A stretch of 64,000 nt of DNA from Microbacterium gorillae (GTDB taxonomy: Bacteria > Actinomycetota > Actinomycetes > Actinomycetales > Microbacteriaceae), in contig NZ_LN648874.1 of NCBI RefSeq assembly GCF_000826185.2, positions 124,001 to 188,000 of the forward strand, read 5' to 3'. The position numbers and the translations under genes were made by a program. Below the pieces are notes generated by a model, which was not told the DNA's origin, ran no database searches, and saw only the letters and a program-made list of their open reading frames with translations. Below, piece after piece: positions 50,905-58,914 of this stretch. How positions within the stretch are numbered: position 1 is the stretch's first letter; every line of letters begins with the position of its first letter.

Positions 50905-52332
50905 TCAGACCGGGCGCGGGCCCTCCGGACCTTCGGGGGAGCCATCCGCGTCCCCGGTGCCACCCTCGCCGCCGGTGTCGGGTGCGTCCGCTTCTCCGCC
51001 CGAGCCGAAGTCTTCACCGGCGAGCAGCCGCTCGAGAGCGTCGTCCATCTCATCGCGGGGTGCCTCTTCGCCGCGGGCGCGTGCCTGCAGCCGGGCGACC
51101 AGGGCGGAGGGATCGTCGATGTCCGCCGCTGTGGGCATCAGATCCGAGTAGTCCCAGAGCGCGTCCCGTGCCTCCATGCCCACGGCGTCGGTGACCGCCC
51201 GCCACATGGCCGCCGCCTCACGCAGGCGCCGCGGCCGCAGCTCCAGTCCGACCAGGGCACCGAGGGCCTGCTCGGCGGGGCCCCCGACGGCCCGCCGGCG
51301 CCGGACCGCTTCGCCGATCCGCTCGGCATCCGGAAGACGGGAGGTGGCGTCAGCGGTCACGACGTCCACCCAGCCCTCGACCGTGGCCAGGAGATTCTCC
51401 AATCGCGCGAGCGCCTGGGTCTGAGCCTCGGAACGCTGGGGAAGCAGGGCGCCGGACTCCAGCAGTTCCCGCAGCTCGTCCGGGTTCTCCGGATTGAAGC
51501 GTCCGGCGAGATCCTCCAGACCCGCGGTGTCGACCTCGACGCCACGGGCGTACTCGGTCACCTGGGAGATCAGGTGCAGGCGCAACCACTTGGCGTGCCG
51601 GAACAGGCGCGCGTGCGCCAGCTCACGGGTGCCCAGGTACAGGGCCAGCTGATCGTCCGGGACCTCGAGCCCGCGACCGAAATCCGCGAAGTTCTGCGGC
51701 AGGATCGCGGCCTCGCCGGCCGGGAGCAGAGGGATGCCGACGTCACCGCCGGAGACCACTTCGCGCGAGAGTCGACCGATGACCTGGCCGAGCTGGCCGG
51801 CGAACAGCGAACCACCGATGCCGCGCATCACGCGACCGGCCCCCTCCACGATGCCGCGCATCTCCTCCGGAGTCTGCTCCCCGAGGGCGGACATCAGGGC
51901 GTCCGTGATGCTGGAGGCCACCGGCTCGGCCAACTCCTGCCACACCGGCATGGTCTGTGAGACCCAGTCTCCGCGGGTAAGCGCACGGGCGGGCTGGGCG
52001 AGTTCCGAGATCGCGGTGACGCCGCTGAGCCACATGTTGGCCAGCACGAAGGCCTGGTCGAGGTCGGTGCGCTGACCGGCCGTCACGGACAGCCCGTCCT
52101 GGTTCGCGATGTGCAGTGCCTGCCGCTCGGCGTTCTCCCACGGGATTCCGCCATCGCCACTGGCGAAGGCACCCTGCATCTGATGCATCAGCTGCTGCAG
52201 CATGGCCGGGTCGATCTGCATGCCGGTCAGCCGCTCGATCTGTTCCGGATCGATGCCTGCGCCGCCGGCGCCGAAGAGCTTCTTCAAGAGCTCCTGGAAC
52301 TCGTCCTCGGGGGAGCGATCATCGTCGGACAC
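50905..52332 (-). CDS. Zincin-like (DUF2342) protein, Rv3195-like
   Basis: 475 residues. The family segment is LYLGTRELAHARLFRHAKWL, in the place of a zincin HExxH helix, followed by a helical C-terminal half and a Gly/Asp/Pro-rich acidic tail (about 430-475). The first zinc His of HExxH is Arg here (RELAH), so ordinary HExxH zinc peptidase chemistry cannot be assumed. No signal peptide. GTG start with GGAAGG upstream. It is conserved next to the PDZ-Lon gene across actinobacteria. Confidence 0.85.
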   Translation of the reverse strand: MSDDDRSPEDEFQELLKKLFGAGGAGIDPEQIERLTGMQIDPAMLQQLMHQMQGAFASGDGGIPWENAERQALHIANQDGLSVTAGQRTDLDQAFVLANMWLSGVTAISELAQPARALTRGDWVSQTMPVWQELAEPVASSITDALMSALGEQTPEEMRGIVEGAGRVMRGIGGSLFAGQLGQVIGRLSREVVSGGDVGIPLLPAGEAAILPQNFADFGRGLEVPDDQLALYLGTRELAHARLFRHAKWLRLHLISQVTEYARGVEVDTAGLEDLAGRFNPENPDELRELLESGALLPQRSEAQTQALARLENLLATVEGWVDVVTADATSRLPDAERIGEAVRRRRAVGGPAEQALGALVGLELRPRRLREAAAMWRAVTDAVGMEARDALWDYSDLMPTAADIDDPSALVARLQARARGEEAPRDEMDDALERLLAGEDFGSGGEADAPDTGGEGGTGDADGSPEGPEGPRPV

Positions 52333-52369
52333 TTCAGCCGCCTTCCAGCAGGGTGCTCGGGTCTTCTTC

Positions 52370-52376
52370 TACGCTA
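52370..52376. promoter_or_regulatory. Overlapping divergent -10 elements (zincin-like gene / PDZ-Lon gene)
   Basis: The heptamer TACGCTA reads TACGCT on the + strand (52370-52375) and TAGCGT on the - strand (52376-52371). Each is a plausible -10 for one of the two divergent genes, so only one promoter can be open at a time. Confidence 0.45.
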
Positions 52377-52466
52377 GTCGCACACACGTCCGCACAGCCG
52401 GTGTTCGGACGGATGCCTGTACGCCGCTCGCGAACGAGCGTCGGACGAGGCGGAAAGGCGGGCGCA

Positions 52467-53600
52467 GTGGCGTTCTTCGACGAACGGACCCCGTCGCAGC
52501 AACGGTCGCGTGCGCGTCGGACGCGACGCCCTGTGAGCCTGGGACTGATCGCGCTGGCGGTCGCCCTCATCGCGATGTTCACTCTCTCCCTCCTGCCCAG
52601 CGGCTTCGTGATCCAGCAGCCCGGACCGGTGGTCAACACCCTGGGTGAGACCACCGGCGAGGGTGACGCTCAGGTCCCGTTGATCGATGTCCCCGATCGC
52701 ACCGAGTACCCGACCAGCGGCACCCTGTCGCTGGTGACCGTCCAGGTCGTCGGCAATCGTGAAGGCACACCGAGCTGGCTCGAGATCGCCTCGGCGTGGT
52801 TCGATCCGTCGCTGGCGGTCCTGCCCCTGGACGCCGTGTTCCCGCTCGGGCAGACGACGGATGAGCGCCAGGCGGAAGACGCGCAGATGATGACCGACTC
52901 GCAGACCGCGGCCGCGGCCGCGGCGTTCACCGAGCTCGGCGAGAAGGCGCCGATCAAGATCACCGTCGCCGCTGACCCGGCCGAAGGCACCGCGGCCCAC
53001 GGACTTCTCCGACAGGGAGATGTGCTGACCAAGGTCGACGGTGCCGCGATCACGAGCACCGACCAGGTGCAGAAGGCGGTCACCTCGTCCGAGGGCAAGC
53101 CGGTCACGTTCACGATCGATCGGGACGGGTCCACCGCTGACGTCGCCATCACGCCGAAGCTGACGGACACCACGGCCGGGAAGCTGTACCTCGTCGGGGT
53201 GAGCATGGGGGTCACCTATGAGCTGCCCACCCCGGTCCACATCCAGCTGAACGACATCGGCGGACCGAGCGCCGGCATGATGTTCGCGCTCGGCATCATC
53301 GACACCCTGACGCCGGGGGACATGACCGGCGGAGCGCACATCGCCGGCACCGGCACGATCGACGGCGCCGGAGACGTCGGCGCGATCGGCGGAATCCGCC
53401 AGAAGATGTACGGCGCCGAGCGCGCCGGCAACGACTACTTCATCGCCCCGGCCAGCAACTGCGACGAGGTCGTCGGTCACGTGCCGAGCGGACTTCGTGT
53501 GTTCAGCTCATCCACGCTGAGCGAGAGCGTCCACATCGTCGAGACCATCGCCTCCGGGAAGGGACTGGACGCACTGCCCACCTGCCACGCCGGTCAGTGA
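52467..53600 (+). CDS. Membrane-anchored PDZ-Lon (S16) protease
   Basis: 377 residues. One N-terminal anchor helix (about 27-50) leads to an extracytoplasmic region with a PDZ domain (about 170-250: HGLLRQGDVLTKVDGAAITS) and a Lon-type proteolytic domain. The catalytic Ser268 (GGPSAGMMFALG) and Lys313 (GIRQKMYGAERAG) are 45 residues apart, as in Lon. There is no AAA+ domain, so it acts without ATP, like the YlbL family. GTG start with GGAAAGGCGG upstream; the leader would be about 85 nt from the divergent -10. Confidence 0.92.
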   Translation: MAFFDERTPSQQRSRARRTRRPVSLGLIALAVALIAMFTLSLLPSGFVIQQPGPVVNTLGETTGEGDAQVPLIDVPDRTEYPTSGTLSLVTVQVVGNREGTPSWLEIASAWFDPSLAVLPLDAVFPLGQTTDERQAEDAQMMTDSQTAAAAAAFTELGEKAPIKITVAADPAEGTAAHGLLRQGDVLTKVDGAAITSTDQVQKAVTSSEGKPVTFTIDRDGSTADVAITPKLTDTTAGKLYLVGVSMGVTYELPTPVHIQLNDIGGPSAGMMFALGIIDTLTPGDMTGGAHIAGTGTIDGAGDVGAIGGIRQKMYGAERAGNDYFIAPASNCDEVVGHVPSGLRVFSSSTLSESVHIVETIASGKGLDALPTCHAGQ

Positions 53601-53644
53601 GTGCACAGGGCATACCCACCGCCGATGCCCAGGCAATGCGCACG

Positions 53645-53650
53645 TAGGAT
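53645..53650 (+). promoter_or_regulatory. -10 element, leaderless UPF0182 gene
   Basis: TAGGAT ends six bases before the GTG at 53657, inside the 56-bp gap after the PDZ-Lon gene. This suggests an internal promoter. Confidence 0.5.
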
Positions 53651-53656
53651 GGAACG

Positions 53657-56629
53657 GTGACCACGACCTCAGCGCCGAACCAGGCCACGCCCAACACCGG
53701 CCGTCGCATCCTCGTCATCTCGCTCGTCATTCTGGCGGCGCTGGTGGCGGCGTTCTTCATGTTCGCCAACGTCTTCGCCGATTTCCTCTGGTACGACCAG
53801 CTGCACATCTCCTCAGTGCTGATCACCCAGTGGACCGGCCGGATCACGATGTTCCTCGTCGGCTTCGTCGGCATGGCCCTGCCCGTGTGGGGAGTGATCC
53901 AGCTCGCGTACCGGCTGCGGCCGGTCTACGCGCGCCTGTCGAGCCAGCTCGATCGCTACCAGGAGGTCATCGAGCCGCTGCGGCGCCTGGCCATGTGGGG
54001 CATTCCGATCTTCTTCGGAGTGTTCGCGGGCCTGTCCTCCGGCAACCAGTGGGAGACCGCCTGGATGTGGGCGAACGGCGTCGCGACGAAGGAGTACGAC
54101 CCGCAGTTCGGGTTGGACACCGGGTTCTACATGTTCGCCCTGCCGTTCTACTCGGCCGTGGTCGCGTTCGTCTCCGCCGTCCTGCTGATCAGCCTGCTGG
54201 TCACCGCGTTCGTCAGCTACCTCTACGGCTCGGTCCGTATCGGACAGGGCGAGTTGCGGATCTCGAAGGCGGCGCGCATCCAGCTGGCCGTGATCGCGGG
54301 ACTGTACATCCTCGTCCAGGGCGTCAGTCTGTGGCTGGACCGCTACCGCACGCTGGTCACGGCCAACACCTCCAGCGCCGGCTCCGGCTCGCTGGAGATC
54401 ACCGGCCCGACCTACGCGACGGCGAACGCCGTCATCCCCGGTCAGACGATCCTCGCCATCGCGGCGGTCCTCGTCGCCGTGATGTTCTTCATCACCGCGG
54501 TGATCGGGCGCTGGCGCTTCCCGCTGGTCGGCACGGCGCTGCTCGTGGTCAGTGCGCTCGTGCTCGGCATCGGGTACCCGTGGGTGGTCACGACCTTCCA
54601 GGTGAAGCCGAACGGCATCGACCTCGAGTCGACCTACTACGAACGCAACATCGAGGGGACGCAGAAAGCGTTCGGCATCGATCAGATCGAGAAGACCGAC
54701 TTCAAGGCGGAGACCACCGCCGAGGCCGGACAGCTGCGCGCGGACGCCAGCACGACGGCGTCGATCCGCATCATGGACCCGGCGATCATCTCTCCGGCCG
54801 TTCGCCAGTTGGAACAGGTCAAGCCCTACTACCAGTTCCAGCAGGACATGGACGTGGACCGCTACGAGATCGACGGCAAGAGCCAGGACGTCGTGGTCTC
54901 GGTGCGTGAGCTGGACATGGCCAACGTGAACGACTCGTGGCAGAACCAGACCACGGTGTACACCCACGGCTACGGCATCGTCGCGGCGGCGGGCAACCAG
55001 CGCACCGCCGACGGCAGCCCGGTGTTCCTCGAGCAGGGCATTCCGGCGTCCGGGTTCATCTCGGACGAGGACAAGAACTTCCAGCCGCGGGTCTACTTCG
55101 GCGAGCAGTCGCCGAAGTACTCCATCGTGGGCGCGGAGAAGGGCGCCGCGGACGTCGAGATGGACTACCCCCGCGGTGCGGACGGTGCCACCGAGACGAA
55201 GACGACGTTCACCGGTAACGGTGGCCCGAAGATCGACAACCTCTTCACCAAGGTGATCTACGCGCTGAAGTTCCAGTCCGAGCAGATCCTGTTCTCCGAC
55301 CGCGTGAACGCGAACTCGCAGATCCTGTACGACCGCGATCCGAAGACGCGCGTGCAGAAGGCGGCGCCCTACCTGACGCTGGACAGTGACCCGTACCCGT
55401 CGGTGGTGGATGGACACATCGTCTGGATCGTGGACGGCTACACCACGAGCTCGAACTACCCGTACTCCACCGGTGTCAGCCTGAGCGGTGCGATCGATGA
55501 CTCGACGGCGTCGAACAGCTTCCAGGTCGACGACATCAACTACATCCGCAACTCGGTGAAGGCCACGGTGGACGCCTACGACGGCTCGGTGACGCTGTAC
55601 GCCTGGGACGCCCAGGATCCGGTGCTGCAGACGTGGGAGAAGGTGTACCCCAACACCATCAAGCCCATGAGCGACATGTCCGCGCAGCTGATGAGCCACG
55701 TGCGGTACCCGACCGACCTGTTCAAGGTGCAGCGGGACGTGCTGGGCGTCTACCACGTCGACAGCGCTCGCTCGCTGTTCCAGGCGGACAACGTCTGGAC
55801 CACGCCTAACGACCCGAACGCCTCCAGCGACACCCTCCAGCCGCCGTACTACCTGACGATGAAGATGCCGGGCCAGGATGAGGCCGCGTATTCGATGTTC
55901 ACGTCGTTCATCCCGCGCGCGGCCAACTCCGCCAACGCGCGGAACGTCCTCACCGGCTACCTCGCCGTCGACTCGGACGCCGGCAGCACCAAGGGTGAGA
56001 AATCCAGCGCGTACGGCAAGCTGCGAATGCTCGTGATCGACTCGGACACCACTGTGCCCGGTCCCGGTCAGGTGCGCAGCACGTGGGATTCCGATCCCAC
56101 CGTGTCGGCGCAGTTGAACGTGCTGAAGGTCTCCACCGGTCAGTCCGACGTCATCAACGGCAACCTGCTGACTCTTCCCGTCGGTGGCGGACTGCTCTAC
56201 GTGGAACCGGTGTACGTCCAGTCGAAGGGGTCCACGAAGCTGCCCTACCTGCAGAAGGTCCTGGTCGCGTTCGGTAATCAGGTGGCCTTCGAAGACACTC
56301 TGAGCGAAGCCCTGGACACGCTGTTCGGTGGCGACTCGGGGGCCCAGACGGGGGACAACAACGTCAACCCGACAACACCGGATGAGCCCACATCGCCCAC
56401 GGGGAACGGCACGACGCCGACCCCGGCTCCGACCACGAGTCCCTCGCCGAACGAAGGCGGCACGAACTCCGGCGTCACCGGCGAGCGCGACGCCCTGCTG
56501 CAGGAGGCCGCGGACGCCCTGAAGGCGCGCGAAGCCGCCATGGCCAAGGGCGACTGGACGGCCTACGGTGTTGCGGACAAGCAGCTCACTGATGCCCTCG
56601 AGAAGCTGATCGCGCTCGAGGGGAAGTGA
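53657..56629 (+). CDS. UPF0182 large membrane protein
   Basis: 990 residues. About seven membrane helices lie in the first 310 residues, followed by a very large extracytoplasmic domain (about 315-880: GIDLESTYYERNIEGTQKAF; PYPSVVDGHIVWIVDGYTTS; RNVLTGYLAVDSDAG). A Pro/Thr/Ser/Asn-rich linker (about 895-935) and a helical end (LLQEAADALKAREAAMAKGD) follow. It matches the UPF0182 family (Rv3193c place) in length and layout. Role unknown; an envelope function is inferred. GTG start. The hairpin at 56645-56680 ends the transcript. Confidence 0.93.
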   Translation: MTTTSAPNQATPNTGRRILVISLVILAALVAAFFMFANVFADFLWYDQLHISSVLITQWTGRITMFLVGFVGMALPVWGVIQLAYRLRPVYARLSSQLDRYQEVIEPLRRLAMWGIPIFFGVFAGLSSGNQWETAWMWANGVATKEYDPQFGLDTGFYMFALPFYSAVVAFVSAVLLISLLVTAFVSYLYGSVRIGQGELRISKAARIQLAVIAGLYILVQGVSLWLDRYRTLVTANTSSAGSGSLEITGPTYATANAVIPGQTILAIAAVLVAVMFFITAVIGRWRFPLVGTALLVVSALVLGIGYPWVVTTFQVKPNGIDLESTYYERNIEGTQKAFGIDQIEKTDFKAETTAEAGQLRADASTTASIRIMDPAIISPAVRQLEQVKPYYQFQQDMDVDRYEIDGKSQDVVVSVRELDMANVNDSWQNQTTVYTHGYGIVAAAGNQRTADGSPVFLEQGIPASGFISDEDKNFQPRVYFGEQSPKYSIVGAEKGAADVEMDYPRGADGATETKTTFTGNGGPKIDNLFTKVIYALKFQSEQILFSDRVNANSQILYDRDPKTRVQKAAPYLTLDSDPYPSVVDGHIVWIVDGYTTSSNYPYSTGVSLSGAIDDSTASNSFQVDDINYIRNSVKATVDAYDGSVTLYAWDAQDPVLQTWEKVYPNTIKPMSDMSAQLMSHVRYPTDLFKVQRDVLGVYHVDSARSLFQADNVWTTPNDPNASSDTLQPPYYLTMKMPGQDEAAYSMFTSFIPRAANSANARNVLTGYLAVDSDAGSTKGEKSSAYGKLRMLVIDSDTTVPGPGQVRSTWDSDPTVSAQLNVLKVSTGQSDVINGNLLTLPVGGGLLYVEPVYVQSKGSTKLPYLQKVLVAFGNQVAFEDTLSEALDTLFGGDSGAQTGDNNVNPTTPDEPTSPTGNGTTPTPAPTTSPSPNEGGTNSGVTGERDALLQEAADALKAREAAMAKGDWTAYGVADKQLTDALEKLIALEGK

Positions 56630-56644
56630 CCGTCGAGTCAGCGT

Positions 56645-56680
56645 CGAACGGGGCGCCCGCTGCTGCGGGCGCCCCGTTCG
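56645..56680 (+). terminator. UPF0182 terminator
   Basis: A perfect 16-bp stem (CGAACGGGGCGCCCGC / complement) with a TGCT loop, then GGCTTTCGG. It sits 16 bases after the stop and shows that the downstream MarR frame does not begin at the overlapping GTG at 56626. Confidence 0.88.
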
Positions 56681-56727
56681 GGCTTTCGGAGTCGACCGGT
56701 CGGGAAGACGGCGACCCGGAGGCGGTG

Positions 56728-57159
56728 ATGTCCGAGCTGCTGCGCGCCGTCCGGGAGTTCGGCGGGGCCCACGAGCGCTTCGCCGGCGCGCTGAAGCACG
56801 AGATGACGATGAACGCCAACGACCTGATGGCGCTGCGACTCCTGACCGGCCGGGAACAGCTGGGGCAGCGGGTCACGCCGCACGAGATCGCCCATCATCT
56901 GCGGGTCTCGACCGCCTCGACCACCAAACTGCTGGATCGTCTGGTGGAATCGGGGCACGTTCGCCGCGTGCCGCATCCGTCCGATCGCCGCGCACGGGTC
57001 GTGGAGCTGACCGCCGCCGCAAGAGCCGAATTCTGGGCGCTGTTCGCCGTACGGATGGACGGCGTTCGGGCAGCATTGGCCGACGTGCCGGCGGCGGAGC
57101 TGACAGCCGCCGCGGCCGTGATGCGGCGGGTGTCCGCCGTGCTGGATCCGGGGGACTGA
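56728..57159 (+). CDS. MarR-family transcriptional regulator
   Basis: 143 residues from the ATG at 56728. A winged helix-turn-helix is seen at about 40-110: VTPHEIAHHLRVSTASTTKL, LLDRLVESGHVRRVPHPSDR, with the wing DRRARVVELT. I place the start here because GGAGG lies five bases upstream, the size equals a standard MarR, and the upstream frame back to 56626 contains the UPF0182 terminator hairpin. Target genes and ligand unknown; no clear inverted repeat upstream. Confidence 0.82.
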   Translation: MSELLRAVREFGGAHERFAGALKHEMTMNANDLMALRLLTGREQLGQRVTPHEIAHHLRVSTASTTKLLDRLVESGHVRRVPHPSDRRARVVELTAAARAEFWALFAVRMDGVRAALADVPAAELTAAAAVMRRVSAVLDPGD

Positions 57160-57217
57160 CGCGGACGATCGGCGATCTCCACGCAGGCCGCGCTCGCCCT
57201 CCGGATCGGAGAAAGGC

Positions 57218-57249
57218 AGAAGGCCCGGATCATTCGATCCGGGCCTTCT
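57218..57249 (-). terminator. Terminator of initiator tRNA copy 1
   Basis: A perfect 14-bp stem (AGAAGGCCCGGATC / complement) with a four-base loop, five bases after the tRNA 3' end, then a U-containing tract. Confidence 0.85.
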
Positions 57250-57254
57250 TCTCG

Positions 57255-57328
57255 TTGCGGGGACAGGATTTGAACCTGCGACCTCTGGGTTATGAGCCCA
57301 GCGAGCTACCGAGCTGCTCCACCCCGCG
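57255..57328 (-). tRNA. Initiator tRNA-fMet (CAU), copy 1
   Basis: 74 nt on the - strand with anticodon CAU. Initiator hallmarks: C1-A72 mismatch (5' CGCGGGG, 3' CCCCGCA), three G-C pairs closing the anticodon loop (GGGCTCATAACCC), discriminator A73, no encoded CCA. T-arm GGTTCAAATCC. Identical to copy 2 at 57922-57995. A TAGGTT upstream (57345-57340) may be the -10. Confidence 0.96.
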
Positions 57329-57414
57329 GCACGTCTTCTAACCTAACACGGTTTCAGGCCGGAGCCGTGCACGCGTGGCAGCTCTGCCCCGTGCGAGTGC
57401 GGCGTCAGCGGGAC

Positions 57415-57801
57415 TCACCCGAATGGTGACCGCCAGCCCAGACCGACGGCGGCGACCGCGAAGGCCGCGAAGTACAGGATGACCAGGGCGAGCACCCCGA
57501 GCACCCACCACCACGCGATGCGCCGCCGCCGCCGATGCGCCCGAATGCTCAGCGTCAGCACGCCGGCCAGAGACAGGAGCGAACCCCACAGTGCCAGCTG
57601 CGAAGAGGCGCGATACCATCCCCAGTCGCACGTGGGGGTCGTGCCCACCGGAACATCGGCGCACGGCGCACCCATCGCCCCGAGCCCCACGGCGAGAACG
57701 AGGTAGGCGCTCAGGGCGAGGTAAGCGACGGTGGCGAGGACCATCACCACGGCGAAACCGACGGTGCGCGCTCGGGTGGCGGCAGGTGCCGATCGGGTCA
57801 T
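57415..57801 (-). CDS. Small membrane protein between the tRNA genes
   Basis: 128 residues from the ATG at 57801. Three hydrophobic helices (about 11-40, 68-90, 98-122) flank a short Cys-containing outer loop (GAPCADVPVGTTPTCDWGWY; two Cys could pair) and a basic RAHRRRRRIAWWW stretch. I do not recognise the family. The ATG at 57801 is preferred over two earlier in-frame ATGs because a -10-like TATGCT (57814-57809) ends seven bases before it. Confidence 0.6.
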   Translation of the reverse strand: MTRSAPAATRARTVGFAVVMVLATVAYLALSAYLVLAVGLGAMGAPCADVPVGTTPTCDWGWYRASSQLALWGSLLSLAGVLTLSIRAHRRRRRIAWWWVLGVLALVILYFAAFAVAAVGLGWRSPFG

Positions 57802-57808
57802 ACGCCAC

Positions 57809-57814
57809 AGCATA
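57809..57814 (-). promoter_or_regulatory. -10 element, leaderless small membrane protein
   Basis: TATGCT on the - strand ends seven bases before the ATG at 57801. Confidence 0.5.
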
Positions 57815-57884
57815 GGCATCCGCGCCGCACCGGCGCGCCGATACCCCACGCGGGTGTGGCCGATCCGTTCGATTCGGGAATGGC

Positions 57885-57916
57885 AGAAGGCCCGGTTCCT
57901 TCGAACCGGGCCTTCT
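57885..57916 (-). terminator. Terminator of initiator tRNA copy 2
   Basis: A perfect 14-bp stem (AGAAGGCCCGGTTC / complement) with a CTTC loop. It has the same architecture as the copy 1 terminator, with a compensatory base-pair change in the stem. Confidence 0.85.
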
Positions 57917-57921
57917 TCTTG

Positions 57922-57995
57922 TTGCGGGGACAGGATTTGAACCTGCGACCTCTGGGTTATGAGCCCAGCGAGCTACCGAGCTGCTCCACCCCGCG
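57922..57995 (-). tRNA. Initiator tRNA-fMet (CAU), copy 2
   Basis: 74 nt, identical to copy 1, with its own terminator at 57885-57916. A TAGGCT (58012-58007) upstream is the likely -10, giving each copy a separate promoter. Confidence 0.96.
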
Positions 57996-58095
57996 GCACG
58001 TTGAACAGCCTATCACCGCAGGGGACAGGGGGCCGCATCGGTGCGGAAGCCCGGGCGTTTCCCGGCTATCGTGAGAGGCCGAGGAGAGGAAGTCC

Positions 58096-58890
58096 GTGAG
58101 CGAGATCCTGGTCGCGGTGGCGCAGTTCGCGCCCGGTCCCGACGACAACCTGCCGGTGGTCCGTGACCTCGTGAGCCGAGCAGCGCGCAGGGGAGCGCGA
58201 CTCGTCGTCCTTCCGGAGTACGCGTCCTGGTTCGCCAATCCCTTTCCCGCGGACCTGGCCGCACACGCCGAGTCGCTGGACGGCCCCTTCGTGGCGGCAC
58301 TGACCGAGGTCGCCGCGGGGTCGGCCGTCACCGTCGTCGCCGGAATGCTGGAGGCCGCCGGCGATGGTCGCGCACACAACACCGTCGTCGCGGTCGATGC
58401 CGGAGGGCTGCGCGCGCGGTACCGCAAGGTGCACCTGTACGACGCGTTCGGTCAGCGGGAATCGGACCTGATCGCGCCCGGCGCGCCGACGGATCCGGAG
58501 ACCTTCGACGTCGATGGCATGCGGTTCGGGCTGATGACCTGCTACGACCTCCGCTTCCCGGAGAGCGCCCGGGCGCTGGTGGATGCCGGAGCCGACGTCC
58601 TGCTGGTTCCGGCGGAGTGGGTTCGCGGCCCGCTCAAGGAGGATCACTGGGAGACCCTCCTGCGGGCGCGGGCGATCGAGAACACCGTGTACGTCCTCGC
58701 GGCGGATCACACTCCGCCCGTCGGCGTGGGACGCTCCGCGGTGATCGATCCGTCCGGCATCCTGCTGGCCTCTCTCGGAACGGAAGCCGGCGTCGCCGTG
58801 GCCGCCGTCGGGACCGAAGAGATCGGACGCGTCCGCGCCGTGAACCCGGCACTGGAACTGCGTCGTTACCGCGTCACCCCACGGGACTGA
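58096..58890 (+). CDS. Carbon-nitrogen hydrolase (Nit1/Nit2-like amidase)
   Basis: 264 residues, nitrilase superfamily. The catalytic triad is visible as Glu41 (LPEYASW), Lys111 (RYRKVHLYDAF) and Cys149 (LMTCYDLRFPE). The RKVHLYD and CYDLRFPE signatures match deaminated-glutathione amidase / omega-amidase enzymes. It is convergent with a KAT-like aminotransferase, so an omega-amidase role is attractive. The GTG at 58096 has GAGGAGAGGA five bases upstream. Confidence 0.9.
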   Translation: MSEILVAVAQFAPGPDDNLPVVRDLVSRAARRGARLVVLPEYASWFANPFPADLAAHAESLDGPFVAALTEVAAGSAVTVVAGMLEAAGDGRAHNTVVAVDAGGLRARYRKVHLYDAFGQRESDLIAPGAPTDPETFDVDGMRFGLMTCYDLRFPESARALVDAGADVLLVPAEWVRGPLKEDHWETLLRARAIENTVYVLAADHTPPVGVGRSAVIDPSGILLASLGTEAGVAVAAVGTEEIGRVRAVNPALELRRYRVTPRD

Positions 58891-58914
58891 CCCGAGCCGG
58901 GGCGGTCAGGGGCG

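Noticed and set aside
57255..57995. tRNA pair as a phage or island attachment site
   Set aside because: No integrase or phage-like gene is nearby. The repeated segments are complete tRNA genes with their own terminators, not partial 3'-end repeats.
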